Of a stretch of 64,000 nt of DNA, positions 25,010-37,241 are shown one piece after another. A program made the translations under genes and the position numbers. Under the pieces are notes generated by a model. It was not told the origin of the DNA. It was given only the letters and a program-made list of their open reading frames with translations, and did not search any database. This stretch comes from Manduca sexta. Taxonomy: Eukaryota; Arthropoda; Insecta; Lepidoptera; Sphingidae. Each line of letters starts with the position of its first letter. The first letter of the stretch is position 1. The stretch covers positions 15,198,777 to 15,262,776 of the forward strand of contig NC_051141.1 in NCBI RefSeq assembly GCF_014839805.1, read 5' to 3'.

Positions 25010-25245
25010 AAGTGAGATGGAGAGTAGGTAACTAGTGGAGGTCGGATATATTTTATATCGGACCGAATAGGGACCACCGTGCAAGGTGTTGAAACCCGCC
25101 ACAGTAGCCCACTTAACCGGTCCAACAGGACGGCATTATTATATCGACTGCCGTGGGGTAATCAACTCTCGTCAGTCGAGATTCTATTGGACCCAAAACT
25201 TACCATCAAGTGCAGTGGGATAAATTTTCCATGCCTGTAAAAAAA
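25010..25245 (+). repeat. Non-LTR retrotransposon 3' tail
   Basis: Blocks here (ATCGACTGCCGTGGGGTAAT, TCAGTCGAGATTCTATTGG, then CTTACCATCAAGTGCAGTGG, ending in an A-run) form a 3'-end pattern repeated in lepidopteran genomes. No coding part remains. The family name is not certain; jockey or CR1-like is most plausible. Confidence 0.5.
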
Positions 25246-25344
25246 ATCGCCAATGCTTTTTATTAATAGTAATTGTATTGTACACTTTGTATATATATCT
25301 CAAAAGTTATTAATATATTTTTCAAAAGTTGTTAGTAATACTTA

Positions 25345-25673
25345 AGCGGCGATAGCCTAGTTGGGTGTGGAACGGACTGCCGAGACGAATGTCCACAGGT
25401 TCAATTCCCAAGGGCACACACCTCTGACTTTTCTAAAATCATGTGTGTATTCTTTGTGAATTTATCGTTCGCTTTAACGGTGAAGGAAAACATCGTGAGG
25501 AAACCTGCACATCTGAGAAGTTCTCTATAGGAATTTCGAAGGTGTGTGGAGTCTACCAACCCGCACTAGGCCAGCCTGGTGGACTAAGGCCTAATCCCTC
25601 TCAGTAGTAGAGGAGGCCCGTGCTCAGCAGTGGGCAAATATATTATACAAGGCTGATATTATTATTATTTTTA
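25345..25673 (+). repeat. SINE family B, copy 3
   Basis: It begins AGCGGCGATAGCCTAGTTGG, has a B-box-like GGTTCAATTCCC and ends TGATATTATTATTA. Perfect 13-bp duplications TTAGTAATACTTA lie at 25332-25344 and 25674-25686. It is the least decayed copy in the window and the best model of the family: about 329 bp. Confidence 0.87.
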
Positions 25674-26714
25674 TTAGTAATACTTATAGTTTCTCAACGT
25701 CCTTAACAAGACGATACTAATAGTTTGCAGTTTAGTTCTGAATAAAAGGCAATTTGGTATCATTGAAATTACCTACACTAATCAAGAATAGTATAAACTA
25801 CTTTAAAAATTCTATCAATAGATTATGTAAGCTTTGTAATAACTAACATCTGTCAAATAGCTACAAATCGAAGTGTATTTAAAAAAGCCAATCAGTTAAA
25901 ACCCTCGTGGGATGGGGGCCTTTGAAACGCATGAAATAGGACATGTGCTCTCGCTGCTTTAGTGTATTGCCACTGACCTGTATTATGTAGGGCTGGTACT
26001 CTTTACATTTCAACCAAATGACCTAATATTAAAATCTTACGCACACATTTTATAAGAATGAACTTGACACTTTTCTTTATAAACACTATTATTTGTATGT
26101 GACTGAAAAAATATACACAAAACAGTGGTAGCAATTTTTATTACACACCTATCGGAAATTATTAAAGGGAAAATTAACATTGTCTGTTACAATTGACAAC
26201 ATTTCAAAATGTAAACGTGCCTAAAACAAAAATACCGTTTCTTAATATTTCTACTCTGAGTTCGATTATGAATTATTAATACTTAATTTCGAAGAAAAAA
26301 ATTAATAACCGCAAAATGCTTGATCACGTCACATATACAGTTGAATGAAATAGTTCCTTGGTCCACCTTACTATTTATTTTAATAAACTAAGACACCGTC
26401 ATTTGCCTATATCAAATATTGACAATATTACAATAGATACATCACGACTGTCACTTTCAAAGAGAGAGAGAAACAAAAAATCTGTCACTTCACTTATTTT
26501 TTACTGCATAGGTCATTGCGTCTTGACCAGTATAAGTGACGTCATTTGGTTCTTACGTCGTTTAAAATAAAACAAAATTCAAAGTGAAAATCATGAATGA
26601 CAATATCTGAGTTTTAAAAAAAGAACAAATATGGGTGTCACAAATTTAGATCTAGTTTCATAAAATATAAACATTTGAGTATGTTGAAAAAATGAAATGT
26701 TGCCATTTATACTG

Positions 26715-26871
26715 AAGTGGCAAAAGGTGAAATTCAGAGAAAGGGAAGCCAACACAACATAATATTATTAATACGCATAAACGCGGCCAGCAAATCATTC
26801 TTATGATAATTAGAATTTACATAAATCACGGAAGGGAAGCCGGTGGGAATTATATAGACCCTTTGCCACTG
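26715..26871 (+). mobile_element. hAT-like MITE, copy 3
   Basis: 157 bp with inverted ends AAGTGGCAAAAGG and CCCTTTGCCACTG. It shares internal words with the copies at 43975 and 55921 (ACACAAC in the left part; GGAAGGGAAGCCGG near the right end). Flanks TTATACTG and ATGTACTC agree at 5 of 8 positions, a plausible decayed 8-bp duplication. It lies in the 6.4-kb nwk intron and has no coding capacity. Confidence 0.72.
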
Positions 26872-27957
26872 ATGTACTCCACTATTCATTACATAACATG
26901 GCGTGACGATGTTGCCATAATTTAAGCTTTTTCAATCGCTAACTTTAATTTGAAGTTTGCCGCTCATGGAATTTTTAAAGTTTTGACATGACCTGAATCA
27001 TTATCGGACTTAACGTTGCGAAAGTTGGAAGTCGTTGCCCTCCGCGGAAGTTCATTCATGTATTTAAAATTATTCCACTTTGAGTTTTTAAAGTTTGTTG
27101 CCTTTGAATAAAATAACCTTTGAAGTTTAAAGAAAAGACGGTGTATACCATTGTGATATTAAGATCTAAAACTATAATGCTGTTTAAAATTCGAATGTCC
27201 ATTTAGCCATGACGAAGATTAAAAATAAACATCCAAATGAAATTTCTTCGTATTTGTCGACTTATATTTTTAGTAGATGTTAGCTCGCTCTTCATGTTGT
27301 CCCAAACAACGTCGACCCTTATTCCAATACGTCGAGTCTAGCAACATGTTCCCATGTTAACACAGAGTTATAGCTTATCGGCTTTACGATAGAAGCCAGC
27401 TGTCATTAAAGCCCTTCCGTGTACTGCATCGATAATGGATACTTGTGAGAATGCACTAAAAGAGCTATTATCATTAATTACCACTATTTCAATAAATTGG
27501 TTTAATTTATATCAGATTAGTCTCCACCCCAGCAGGAGCTTATACGTAGTGAGTCATTTAGACTATTAGAAAATAGTTCGCTGAATAACTCGGCGAATTA
27601 ATATAACTATGTATTGGATTAACGAATACAACCCAATAAGGTGTTACACGCACGTATTCGTGACTATTCGTCTGTATTCGGCGAGTATCTAAATCAGGGA
27701 TTAAAGTATAGTTCGTATCGAGTAAGTTAATATATTTTTTTTATTGTTGTTTGACAATATACATCGAAAATAAATTCGTACACCTAATTCCCAAAGTTTA
27801 CCGTTAACGTGGTTACACGAGTCCTACAAAAACAAACTTTTCCTGTTATAAAGACCTCTTGTAAGGTCTTTTGGGAATTTACGTACGTACGAACAAAAGC
27901 ATTATTTTAATATAATAGTATGGTGGAATAATCTAGCTAAATCTATTAAAGCTAAAC

Positions 27958-28125
27958 AGTTTGTTTGGTTGTTTAAGCGCGCTTATCCCGGGAAGTACCT
28001 ACTCATCAGTTTGTTTTTTTAATAGGAAGCTACATTACTTCTCAGCGCTATGGGCTATTTTTTATCCCGGGATCATGTTTATACGGAAAAAAAATCGCGG
28101 GAGCGGGGTTGCTAGTTATAAATAT
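27958..28125 (+). repeat. RTE-like LINE 3' end fragment
   Basis: Contains the run GTTTAAGCGCGCTTATCC, then a GGCTATTTTTTATCCCGGG word and GCGGGAGCGGGGTTGCTAG, a pattern typical of short RTE-like 3' ends in Lepidoptera. It is heavily diverged and non-coding. A related degenerate copy is near 58925. Confidence 0.5.
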
Positions 28126-28771
28126 AAATTATAGCTAAGTATTTAAAAACACGTGCATATTGAAATTATGTGAGTAGGACTCTTAGAAATATCAGTACGC
28201 TATGATGAGAGGCGTACGCCGAAGAGTCTAGAAAGTAACAATATTTTCGATGATTTATAGCGTCCTGATTGTAATAGAAAACAGATATTATGAAAAAAAA
28301 GATCAACAAATAAATCATTCATATTTTTATAACCGAACCATTTTATTTATCAGTATCTGTGACAATGTGTACGGTAAATAAATAAGAATCTTTAAACAAT
28401 CCTTTTGTCAAATGTAAAAGCTGTGAGTTAATAACATACCCACTGATTGAACGTCGAATTTGGAATTTTCCTTTACATAGGCACCGCTTTGAGCTCACGT
28501 AAAACTCGAATAAAACCTTTAACCAAACTAGATAGCTAACAAAGCTTGATACTCGAAAATGTTCTGATAAATGGTAGTCGTTACCTTTGACGTTTTACAT
28601 TGGGAACATCCAGTATGGCTCGCGTATCATTGAAAACGAACGGGGATTTGCCACGGTTAATTACAACTATGCGCATCAGTTAAATTTAAAATAGATTTTG
28701 TTTTTTTTATGTCTGATATAAAGTTACAATAATTCTTTACTTTTAGTTACGGATCCGGAATAATGAAGGTA

Positions 28772-28795
28772 AATGAATGAATGAATGAATGAATG
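28772..28795 (+). repeat. (AATG)6 microsatellite
   Basis: Six uninterrupted AATG units in the 6.4-kb nwk intron. Confidence 0.9.
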
Positions 28796-29023
28796 TTACA
28801 ATGTATTCAATCGCATTGTCCCTATGTTTGGGTTGCCTAGACCTACAGCCGCGAAGTTTATTACCTCATACGATTTCTTTATATTATAAACAATAAGATT
28901 TCGCGTCGATACGCATGTTGTACTGCGCCATTATAGCAGTGGTGGCCCGTAAGGCATTGTGATGTAGATTTTACAAACAAAAGGCGAGCTAACGATAATT
29001 ATTGTAACTGCGGATGGAATGTA

Positions 29024-29198
29024 CAGTCAGCCACAAAATCAGTAGAACGAATCAAAAATTTCAAAGCACATTTATACTTTCATGTCTTGCCAACAGTCGT
29101 TTTTTGTTTAGTAGAATCAGACAAAAAATATATTGATTGAAGTTAATGCGTAGAATTACGAAGTTTTATAATAGTTCAGCTATTTTTGTGGCTGACTG
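29024..29198. mobile_element. Mariner/Tc1-like MITE
   Basis: 175 bp with near-perfect inverted ends: CAGTCAGCCACAAAATCAG on the left and, as complement, CAGTCAGCCACAAAAATAG on the right. Both ends abut a TA dinucleotide (29022-29023 and 29199-29200), the Tc1/mariner target duplication. The interior is AT-rich with no coding capacity. It is intronic, with no overlap with exons. Confidence 0.85.
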
Positions 29199-29454
29199 TA
29201 CATGACATAAAATAGTTTCAATAACATTTCACAATTATTAACAGTTTGAAAAATTCAAATAATCACGAATGATAAGGGAGGAACTATGAATTATCTTGTC
29301 TTTCCAAATTTTTACCAACATAATTATTTTTTATATATATTTTTACAACCTAAATAAAAATGCAGACCTTGTAATAGAGAGCCAGCGATACGTAAGTAAG
29401 CATGAACAATTTAGTTCTCCCACACTACAGAATAGCGACCGGCTATTTATTTTT

Positions 29455-29730
29455 ACTGTCCTGCATGGTTGTATTCACGCTCATGCACGCTGTCCTTGAG
29501 ATCTTGAGTTCGATTCCGGGCTCGGGAAACATGATATTGGATTTTTCTGCTCAGTATCAGGTAGGGGTCTGAAATTATGCCCGATACGACAATATTGTCG
29601 TCCCTTAAAACATCATTAATCGGGACATACATGGTGCAAAGTGGGTGTACTGGTTGCTCCTCTGCCTACCCCTGCAGAGATGAAAGGCATGGGTCTATAC
29701 ATATATGCATTACCATTATTTTATCATCAA
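29455..29730 (+). repeat. SINE family A, subtype copy
   Basis: The B-box-like GAGTTCGATTCCGGGCTCGG is clear; a weak A-box-like GCATGGTTGTATTC precedes it. A GATATTGGATTTTTCTGCTC block follows, shared with the minus-strand fragment at 6958. No target duplication was identified. Confidence 0.6.
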
Positions 29731-29967
29731 TCCTAAAATTGCACAAAACCATTTCCAAATATTTACTACAAGTAAAATCGGATATTTATATTCCAGTGAA
29801 CAGCAACATTTTAGATTCAATGTCTAGGTGTGATATTTTTACACGAGGCTCACCTCGATTTCTGACGGTTGCCCTTCACAGTGTTTATTATTGGGATATT
29901 TATTATCTGTCGAGACGAACAATAGTTAAAGTTTGTTTGTGATTTAAGTTTAGACTTTTGGTTAACA

Positions 29968-30030
29968 TTATATAGTGGCTGCGTCGGTAGCGTATTTGTA
30001 ATAGTACACGATACGAGGACAAGCAGATAT
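29968..30030 (+). repeat. SINE family A head fragment
   Basis: GTGGCTGCGTCGGTAGCGTA and TAGTACACGATACGAGGAC resemble the SINE A head at 858, but the B box and body are missing. It ends about 110 bases before the next nwk exon. Confidence 0.45.
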
Positions 30031-30143
30031 TAGGTATCAACTTTTCCATAACATTAATCAATTTTCTTTCTAATATTCACAATATTATTATTATGCTAAT
30101 GAATAAATATGAAACCAAACTAAATCACACTTTTCCTGCGCAG

Positions 30144-30307
30144 CCGCTCTAGAGGAGGAGCGTATGCGCATCGAGCAGTTAGCCGTGGGCTGGGATGATC
30201 CCACGCAGGTTAACTGGGGCGAGCCGGAGCCTGAGACCGCCCCGCAGGAGACTGCTGAGCAGCCAGCAGCGCCGCTATACAAATGCACTGCGCTCTACTC
30301 GTACACA
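30144..30307 (+). CDS. nwk exon 8 (linker and start of SH3a)
   Basis: Acceptor CCTGCGCAG ends at 30143; donor GTAAGT begins at 30308. Two bases complete Thr and 54 codons follow (residues 411-465). ALEEERMRIEQLAVGWDDP is a short charged helix; a Pro/Glu/Ala-rich stretch follows, then LYKCTALYSYT, the first strand of SH3a with ALYSYT in place of the usual ALYDY. Confidence 0.88.
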
Positions 30308-31689
30308 GTAAGTGCTATTTTAGCGTCACGTACCACTAAATTTGTTAAATAAAGCAGCAATGTACATCAGCTACAAAAAAATATAAAATATTTCTCTGCT
30401 TAAAAAAGTGCTTATATTACCAGTTTTAACTGATACTATTAAGTTGGCAACACTTATTACTTAAGTCGATATAAGAAAATTGCGCAACTGTAAGATCAAC
30501 ATTCAATTTAATAATTATGTTCTGCAGACAAATAGGTTTTAAAAACCAGTAACCTACGAGTCGCACTATTGATTTTTGCGTGACAGAATGTATAAAACTT
30601 AAAGGATACCAAGCGGTCCTAGAGGGGTGCGTGGGTGTAATTAGAGTTATTTACCAGGGAGTGTCCTATAAAAAAAATATACTTTTATGTATTTGCAGAC
30701 TTGATCGTTTTGAATAATTATAGAAATAGTAGGTGCCTGCTTCGAAATTCACTCATAGCAATGAGTGGTGCGTAGACCACGTAATTTTTGTGGTGGGCAC
30801 AGACCACTCGGTCCACAACACGACTTTCATAATATTTGTTTCGTAAAATCAAATATTATTTTTAGATTTTCAAGGACTTTCGGTTAGTTACTGTCTTTTG
30901 CCTGTCGTACGTAATCCTTTCTGAGAATACGCACACTTGTTTTGGTAATCTTTGTAGTAATATTTGCTTCTTCTCCACAGACGTAAATTTGCCCTTAAAG
31001 GTACGTCTGTGTTCATTCCTTGTCTTTGTTACAACAATGACTTTTTGTCAATTATAATGTATTAAGTATCTTTATTCTCTGCCAAAAGGCGAAAGAAAAA
31101 CATCCAATCACAAATAATTTGGAATTGGAAAAGAAAAGTATTATACATTTTTAAAGTAACATTAAAAGATAGCAAAATATAAACCTCAAATTAAAAATAA
31201 TTTCTACTAAATATATTCGAAACAAAACAGTATAATTGGAACGCGATAATTAGTATGGACAGCAGCCGGCCACACTAAATCAGAGTTATTACCGGGAAAG
31301 TCAATTTACAAACAACGTAGATATTTTTAATTGGAAATGTTTGCGGTACAATATGGAATGTAATGAGCGGTGGTCAATTTAGTCACGTATATTCTAGTTG
31401 AATAATTGGAGTTTGAAACAAACGTGTTTATTGGATAAGCCATATCGTTTGATATGTTTTAGGCAGCTTAATTTTGATAAGAGGATTGTTGTTACATTAA
31501 AATTACTAAGCTTTTATATAGGAACGTAGCTGATTAAATTATAGAAGCGACACAGGTGAAGCACATATAGTTAGTTGCCTTTGAAGTTTGCTGCTATACT
31601 TTTTCTATTTCGCATCTTGAGACCGTAGCCAAAACGAGTTTCTGCGATCGTTAACTTTAACTGAAAACAAAAAAAATAGGACCTGCACC

Positions 31690-31770
31690 TCAGTCCAACC
31701 CGTGGCCCTGAAGGCAGCAAAGTCTTCGGAACGTCAGGAGAATATCATAATATGAAAACTGCGATAAAAC
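31690..31770 (+). repeat. Dispersed repeat, copy 1
   Basis: The word GAAGGCAGCAAAGTCTTCGG followed by AACGTCAGGAGAA matches, as complement, the block at 57335-57385 (where the plus strand reads CGTTTCGAAGACTTTGCAGCC). Only this short conserved core is alignable by eye. It is probably the 3' part of a transposon family, type unknown. Confidence 0.5.
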
Positions 31771-32835
31771 TCTAAAAATAGTTTAATTTCCCAGATATAA
31801 GAACATGATTAATGATGTTATTGACGCTAAAAAAATGTTTATAGAACAAACCATGTCAAATTGAGAACTTCCTCCTATTTTGAAGTTGGTTAATATAAGG
31901 TCACCAGGACCCATAAGATCACGCTATCAATTATTTCTCATAAATTCTCTAATGCAATACCTTCTACCGTCAGGCATCATTTGTTACATAATTATTTATC
32001 CATTCGAATAACACATTAATAGACTTTTGTTAGCTTCACTTCTGAGAATACCTCGTCTAAACCACAAAATTCGGTAAACGCATAAAATTCGGACACACTG
32101 ACCCAGTGGGGAAGTGAAGCCGAATAAATGCTTGAAAAATTTGAACTTTGTCGTAGATATTTTGTCGCATGCATGAGTTGCGTCGCGGAGTTGATGTCGC
32201 GTTTTTTAGTTTTGGAATGGGATTTTTGTTTACCCTCCAGCAACTACGGGCAGAAAATTTAGGGTCCGCCCCGAGCGGCAAATCCCACGCTACGCTTCTG
32301 TACTTCTCTTTATTGTTTTTGCTTCTATTCCTCTTTATGCTTTAACTTTTAAAATAGCTTCTGCATTCAATGCGAGCGCTTGAAAAGCAATTGCGGTCAC
32401 GTCACATGGTACGAACTAACCAAACTGATTCCTATTATCCGAAATTGACGCGCAGGTTGTCCATTTCGTGAAATTAATTTTGAATGGTTTAAGTCTCACT
32501 AAGAGGTCCGCAATTTGCTGAAAAGCCGTATATTGCACACGTGCCGTCCGGTCTGCAATTACTTACAATTTACCTTTGCGCAGCTTTCATATGATAATAA
32601 ATTTAGAATACTGAACATGCATTCACGGCTGCATTGAGAATTTGAAATTTCCTTGGTAACTAGTCTTGTGTCAGCTCGTCGCACTGTTCGTAACGAATAA
32701 TAACTGTGGACTTTGGGGTCTTAAGTCAGACATTCATTGTATAAATGTAGCTTGCACGCCATTCTATTTGCTTTACACAAAGTATAATTAAGATATTTAA
32801 GATAAATTTATATCAATATGATTTTAAATATTTAA

Positions 32836-33685
32836 GACTAGCTTCCGCTCGCAGCTTCGCCCGCGTGGATTTCGGACTTCAAAAGTGGAGCCGGTCGCGA
32901 ACGTTCGAGAATGTTCGTTTTACGAAGCTACTCGCTAGGTGATTCGCTAGCCTCTAGGTGCCAAGCAAGCCGCCTGCCTGTGCGTTCGCGACCTTATATA
33001 TATACAAAAATAATCCTTATAACATGATTCAGTATTCACGCATGATGGCTTATTATTAGCGTATTTCATGTATAACTTTGGTGTTTCTATACCGATTTCT
33101 ATGATTCTTTTTTTATGGAATATTTAATAATGTTAACTTTTTTTAATTAGGGGATGACTGAGAGTGTTATAAACGTAAGAGTAGACAAATATAATGAGAA
33201 AGCTTCGAACTGCCAAGCTATCGGGAGTTACACGTGTTATTGTGAGTCAACCATAAAAGATAGACATATGCTGTCGTGGGATATTTTTACATAATTTTAA
33301 GGAGAACATTTCCGTCATACATGATTTCTGTGTAGCTTTAACCATTAAGGTTGCACACGCGACGGAAGCTTAAAAATGGAGTAACTTCTCCCGTTTTCCC
33401 AACATTTCCCTTCACTGCTCTGCTCCTATTAATTGTAGCGTGATGAAAAGTATACTATAACCAGCACAGGAGTATGAAAAATAATTGTACCAAGTTTCGT
33501 TAAAATCCGTCGAGTAGTTTTTGTTTCTATAACGGTTATACAGACAGACAGACAGACAGACAAAAATTTTACTAATTGCATTTTTGGCATCAGTATCGAT
33601 CCCTAATCACCCCCTGATAGTTATTTTTGAAATATATTTCATGTACAGAATTGACCTCTCTACAGATTTATTATAAGTATAGATA
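32836..33685 (+). repeat. RTE-like LINE remnant with (ACAG)n
   Basis: It opens CTAGCTTCCGCTCGCAGCTT and continues with CGCCCGCGTGG, and later has AGTTTCGTTAAAATCCGTCG then AGTAGTTTTTGTTTCTATAACGG, followed by (ACAG)n at 33540-33562 and an ATAGATAG end. This is the classic order of RTE-like 3' regions in Lepidoptera. No reverse transcriptase motif was read, so it is a non-coding fragment. Confidence 0.6.
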
Positions 33686-34025
33686 GATAGAAGAAGATAA
33701 CAGCATAAATGTGTGGCGAAAAGTAACAAATCTCTTCCTTAACTCTAATAATTTAAGAACACAGTTCAGAATTTTGATGTAGAAAAATTTACTCCTTGCT
33801 CAGTCAATCGTTTTCTTGCGTATACATTAACGGCTTTCATTTTTGATGAGGTAAGCAGAGACGCAACTAATGCTCCCCCTTTTTTTACTAAGCTTAAGTA
33901 TACCGTACCATGTTGTGATAGGGTACGAGTTAATCCCTTTTTTTACCACATTAAAAGTTCTAGAATGAGTTTCTAAAAACATTTTTTTACGAATTTAGTA
34001 ACTTAACATCCATTTCCTCTAACAG

Positions 34026-34175
34026 GCCCAAAACCCGGACGAACTGTCCATAATCGAGAATGAACAGCTCGAGGTGGTTGGCGAGGGAGATGGCGATGGA
34101 TGGCTGCGCGCGAGAAACTACCGCGGCGAGGAGGGATACGTACCCCATAACTATCTGGACGTTGAGCGCGAGCAG
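34026..34175 (+). CDS. nwk exon 9 (most of SH3a)
   Basis: Acceptor CTCTAACAG ends at 34025 and donor GTAACA begins at 34176. There are 50 codons, phase 0 at both ends (residues 466-515): [20 protein letters not shown], then [20 protein letters not shown] and [10 protein letters not shown]. It shows the expected SH3 pattern: acidic RT loop, the W of the n-Src/distal region (DGWL), and the GYVPHNYL binding-face motif with the conserved Pro and Tyr. SH3a in this family binds WASp and other partners (family knowledge). The exon alone is a multiple of three. Confidence 0.93.
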
Positions 34176-36631
34176 GTAACATCAACTAAATATTTAACAG
34201 CTTGGTCGAGCAGTAATGCCTCTAGGGAGTAGGAAACTGGGCAACTATCCTGGGTCTCAAGCTTCGAGGGCCGTCGCGTTTGCAATAGACAAAGAAAAAA
34301 TATTATTCTCTTTCTGCAATTGAGTAAAAGTCCTCGGAAAGATCTACCACCCAGAGCTTCACAAAGTCCACTGCTTATAGAATATTTGTATCTGTCTGGG
34401 TAAAGACTGAAGATGTAAACTGTAACACGCGCCATCACGGCCCACGTAAGTAGGTTGCGTTCCCGGCGATCAGCCTGTGTATATTCACTAAGTTGAAGAG
34501 TTCATTGTGTATAAAATATATTCCAAACACAAAAATATCACAAGTACTTTGATAATTGCTTCCCACCTGAAATTTAAATGGATAGACTGAAGTGGAAAAT
34601 CGCCTTATTATGACAAAATTGTTTTTCTGTTATAAAGCGACCTTTGGACAAATGCTTTACAATCTCTGACCTAAAAACAAAATCGAGGTCAAAGTCAGGC
34701 AAGCGTTATCCAGTGATATGAACATAATAAAAATACTGTCAAAGCATTCATAGTTCGTAATGACTAGAAAACTGGATAGAATTAATTCTAATTGAGCCCG
34801 CGGTATCGTCGGCGTGTGAATCACATAGCTTTCCTAGAAATACTCATCGTGTTCGTGCAAATAGTGCAATTACCGTAACGAAATCTCGGTTAAAGGTTTA
34901 TTGAATCCATACCAGAATAATGGTTGCCTAACTGCTAGATGAAATTATTTGATCGATGCAACAGCTATTCAGCAGAAATACGTTTAACAATCTGAGCATT
35001 GGAATGAAATTGCCAATCAGTGGTACTTTTGTTAAGAAAGTCTTGTCGGTTTTGATAAAACTACGCTCCAACCAGTAATGGGTTATTTATGCAGGGCTAG
35101 CATTAAAGTCACATTTGGCAACATGTGGACAACTGATCCAGAGCATTTATACTATAAGTATACCTATTTACAACATTTGGACCTTTTTAATTACCTAACT
35201 TTTTAACAATAGTTAAACAAGGATCATCGCCACTTTCTCCCTCTAATTCTTGTATGGCATAAGAATGAAACCTTTTGTAAGTCTCTCCGAATAGGAATAC
35301 GATAAATATTTGCACCACAACTTCCATCTTGACGACGTGTAAAGAAAATAAGTCAGCACGGGGATAAATTTCTGATGGAGAACATCGTAAATATATTGCG
35401 AAAAAATAGGGCATAATATACAATGGACGTCTGATTACCGTAATTTGGCAGCAATATTGCGTATGTGTAATTTTTATACGAAGAAGCGATAGGCTAGTCG
35501 GGTGTGGAACAGACTGCCGAGACGAATGTCCGCAGTTTCAAAACCCAATGACACGTATATCAATTTTCTAAAAAAATATGTGTGTATTCTTTGTGAATTA
35601 TCGCTTGCTTTAACGGTGAAGGAAAACATCGTAAGAAAACCTTGCATTCCTGAGAAGTTCTCTGTAGGAATTTTCTGGATGTGTGAAGTCGAGCAACCCG
35701 AACTAGGCCAGCGTGATGGACTAAGGACTAATCCCTCCCAGTAGTAGAGGAGCCCCATGCCCAGCTGTGGGACAGTATGTACAGTATATAAATATATGGT
35801 AAACACACACATATATGTATATACAGGGCTTGATATTATTATTATAATTTTTATTTGGCTACACTATACTCGAGTATAATTGACCTATTAATATAACACT
35901 GGTCCGAGACTTTCATTGGATCTCGATTGTTATGACACTGAAAAAGTACTACAGATTGGAACCATAGACGGTGCAACTAAGTGGACCTTTATAGTGGATG
36001 AGACAAGCCTTGCCAGAACAAAGAGATGAAATAAAAGGCGGATAAATGGCGATATATTTTTGTTGGCCATTCGATAGCACAATGCACAATTGAGTCGTAA
36101 CTATGATGCATTTGAAGTTACGTGTTTGCAATGAAGAGTTGCATTTTATTTTTATATATTTTTTACGATTTTTTATTACTAGTTACAAGTAATATTACTG
36201 GACAGTGAAAAGTACTTATGTTAAATATACGTAGGCATATTATATGTTCATAGTTATTTATGACTACACAAAATTTGTGATAGAAGAATTTAGTAACAAT
36301 AATCTATACTTAGTTAATACGTAGTTTTACGGATACATTTTATGATTTATGTTTAACGGAACTTAGATAACATATCCAGTCAAATTAAATAATACGTAGT
36401 TTTTTGTAAACAATAATATTAGGGTAAAAAGATAATGGTTATACTTACAACAATTTAAGAAAAATGCAAGTTACCTACACTATACAAATAGTTGTTCTGT
36501 TTTCTTCACTTTTTTAAATACAATTCGCGTACATATCTAGTTTCTATAAACCATAATACCACATAAAGTTTCTTTTATATACCTTCTTACCCAACCACGA
36601 TATTTACTTTCTTAAGAACATTGTTGTCTAG
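34176..36631. other. nwk intron (2.5 kb) with a SINE
   Basis: It contains the family B SINE at 35478-35844. The remaining sequence is AT-rich with no recognised exon; a short GC-richer patch at 34220-34450 shows nothing identifiable. Confidence 0.5.
35478..35844 (+). repeat. SINE family B, copy 4
   Basis: Starts ACGAAGAAGCGATAGGCTAG (diverged head) and ends ATACAGGGCTTGATATTATT. A 10-bp duplication TAATTTTTAT lies on both sides (35468-35477 and 35845-35854). The body, around TAACGGTGAAGGAAAACATCG and the AGTAGTAGAGG word, is well preserved; a short extra segment with TATGTA repeats precedes the tail. Confidence 0.8.
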
Positions 36632-36895
36632 GCATCGACCGCGCCAGGTCTGGTCACCCAGATCTCCTTCTCCTCTGTGGATTACACTGTGGAGGGCGAA
36701 GACGCTGATGTGGTCCAGTCGCCCGATCAGATCTCGGTGATCTCGGCTCCCGTCGCCAAGCCCGAGGAGCCCAAGCAAGAGGAGGCCAAACCTGAGCAGC
36801 CCAAGGAACAACAGCTGCCTACTATTGGCTACTGCTTCGCGCTCTACGATTATGACGCTGAGGCTAATGATGAGCTCAACCTTGAAGAAGGACAG
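36632..36895 (+). CDS. nwk exon 10 (linker and start of SH3b)
   Basis: Acceptor TTGTCTAG ends at 36631; donor GTACAG begins at 36896. There are 88 codons, phase 0 at both ends (residues 516-603). [20 protein letters not shown] opens a linker, followed by a Lys/Pro/Glu repeat-like stretch ([20 protein letters not shown]). From residue 582, [20 protein letters not shown] gives the first strands and acidic RT loop of SH3b. Confidence 0.9.
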
Positions 36896-37210
36896 GTACA
36901 GAACTTGTACAGCTATTAAATGTTTTTAAGGTACATGTGTTGAACGTGTTTAAATTTAATTTGGTACGCAAATAGACCCAAGAACACTGTTTTACGCTGG
37001 CAGATTCGTGAACGAAACTAGTATTTGAGTGATGTGATTTATTAAGGGAATATGTAGTTCATTACGTTGAAGAGCAGTTATATATTTCGGCTACGATATT
37101 AAAGGTCTCTACCACAAGTTTCGAGTAAATTTAATTTAAGAGTTATCAAACTAAACAGCTAATGTAGGTAGTACTTATTATATTACAATTTATTTAGGTA
37201 TATAGATTAC

Positions 37211-37241
37211 AGTGTGACTTTTGTATTTGGTTGGTTTATAG
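37211..37241 (+). repeat. Dispersed repeat R3, copy 1
   Basis: Core AGTGTGACTTTTGTATTTGG followed by TTGGTTTATA. The same core occurs at 56689 (plus), 38130 (minus) and 53881 (minus). The 37211 and 56689 copies also share CAGAAGTTGTG or GTAGAAGTTGTG about 40-60 bases downstream, so the true element is longer than the core. Confidence 0.5.

Larger units (their letters stand above)
23764..30143. other. nwk intron (6.4 kb) rich in repeats
   Basis: It holds a LINE 3' tail (25010-25245), a family B SINE (25345), a hAT-like MITE (26715), an RTE-type tail (27958), an (AATG)n microsatellite (28772), a mariner-like MITE (29024) and family A SINE pieces (29455, 29968). No extra exon was recognised. 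This is the largest intron in the window. Confidence 0.6.
30308..34025. other. nwk intron (3.7 kb)
   Basis: It contains an RTE-type LINE remnant (32836-33685) with an (ACAG)n run and a 'fold-and-repeat' piece near 31690-31770 that recurs at 57300-57545. No exon was recognised between. Confidence 0.5.
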
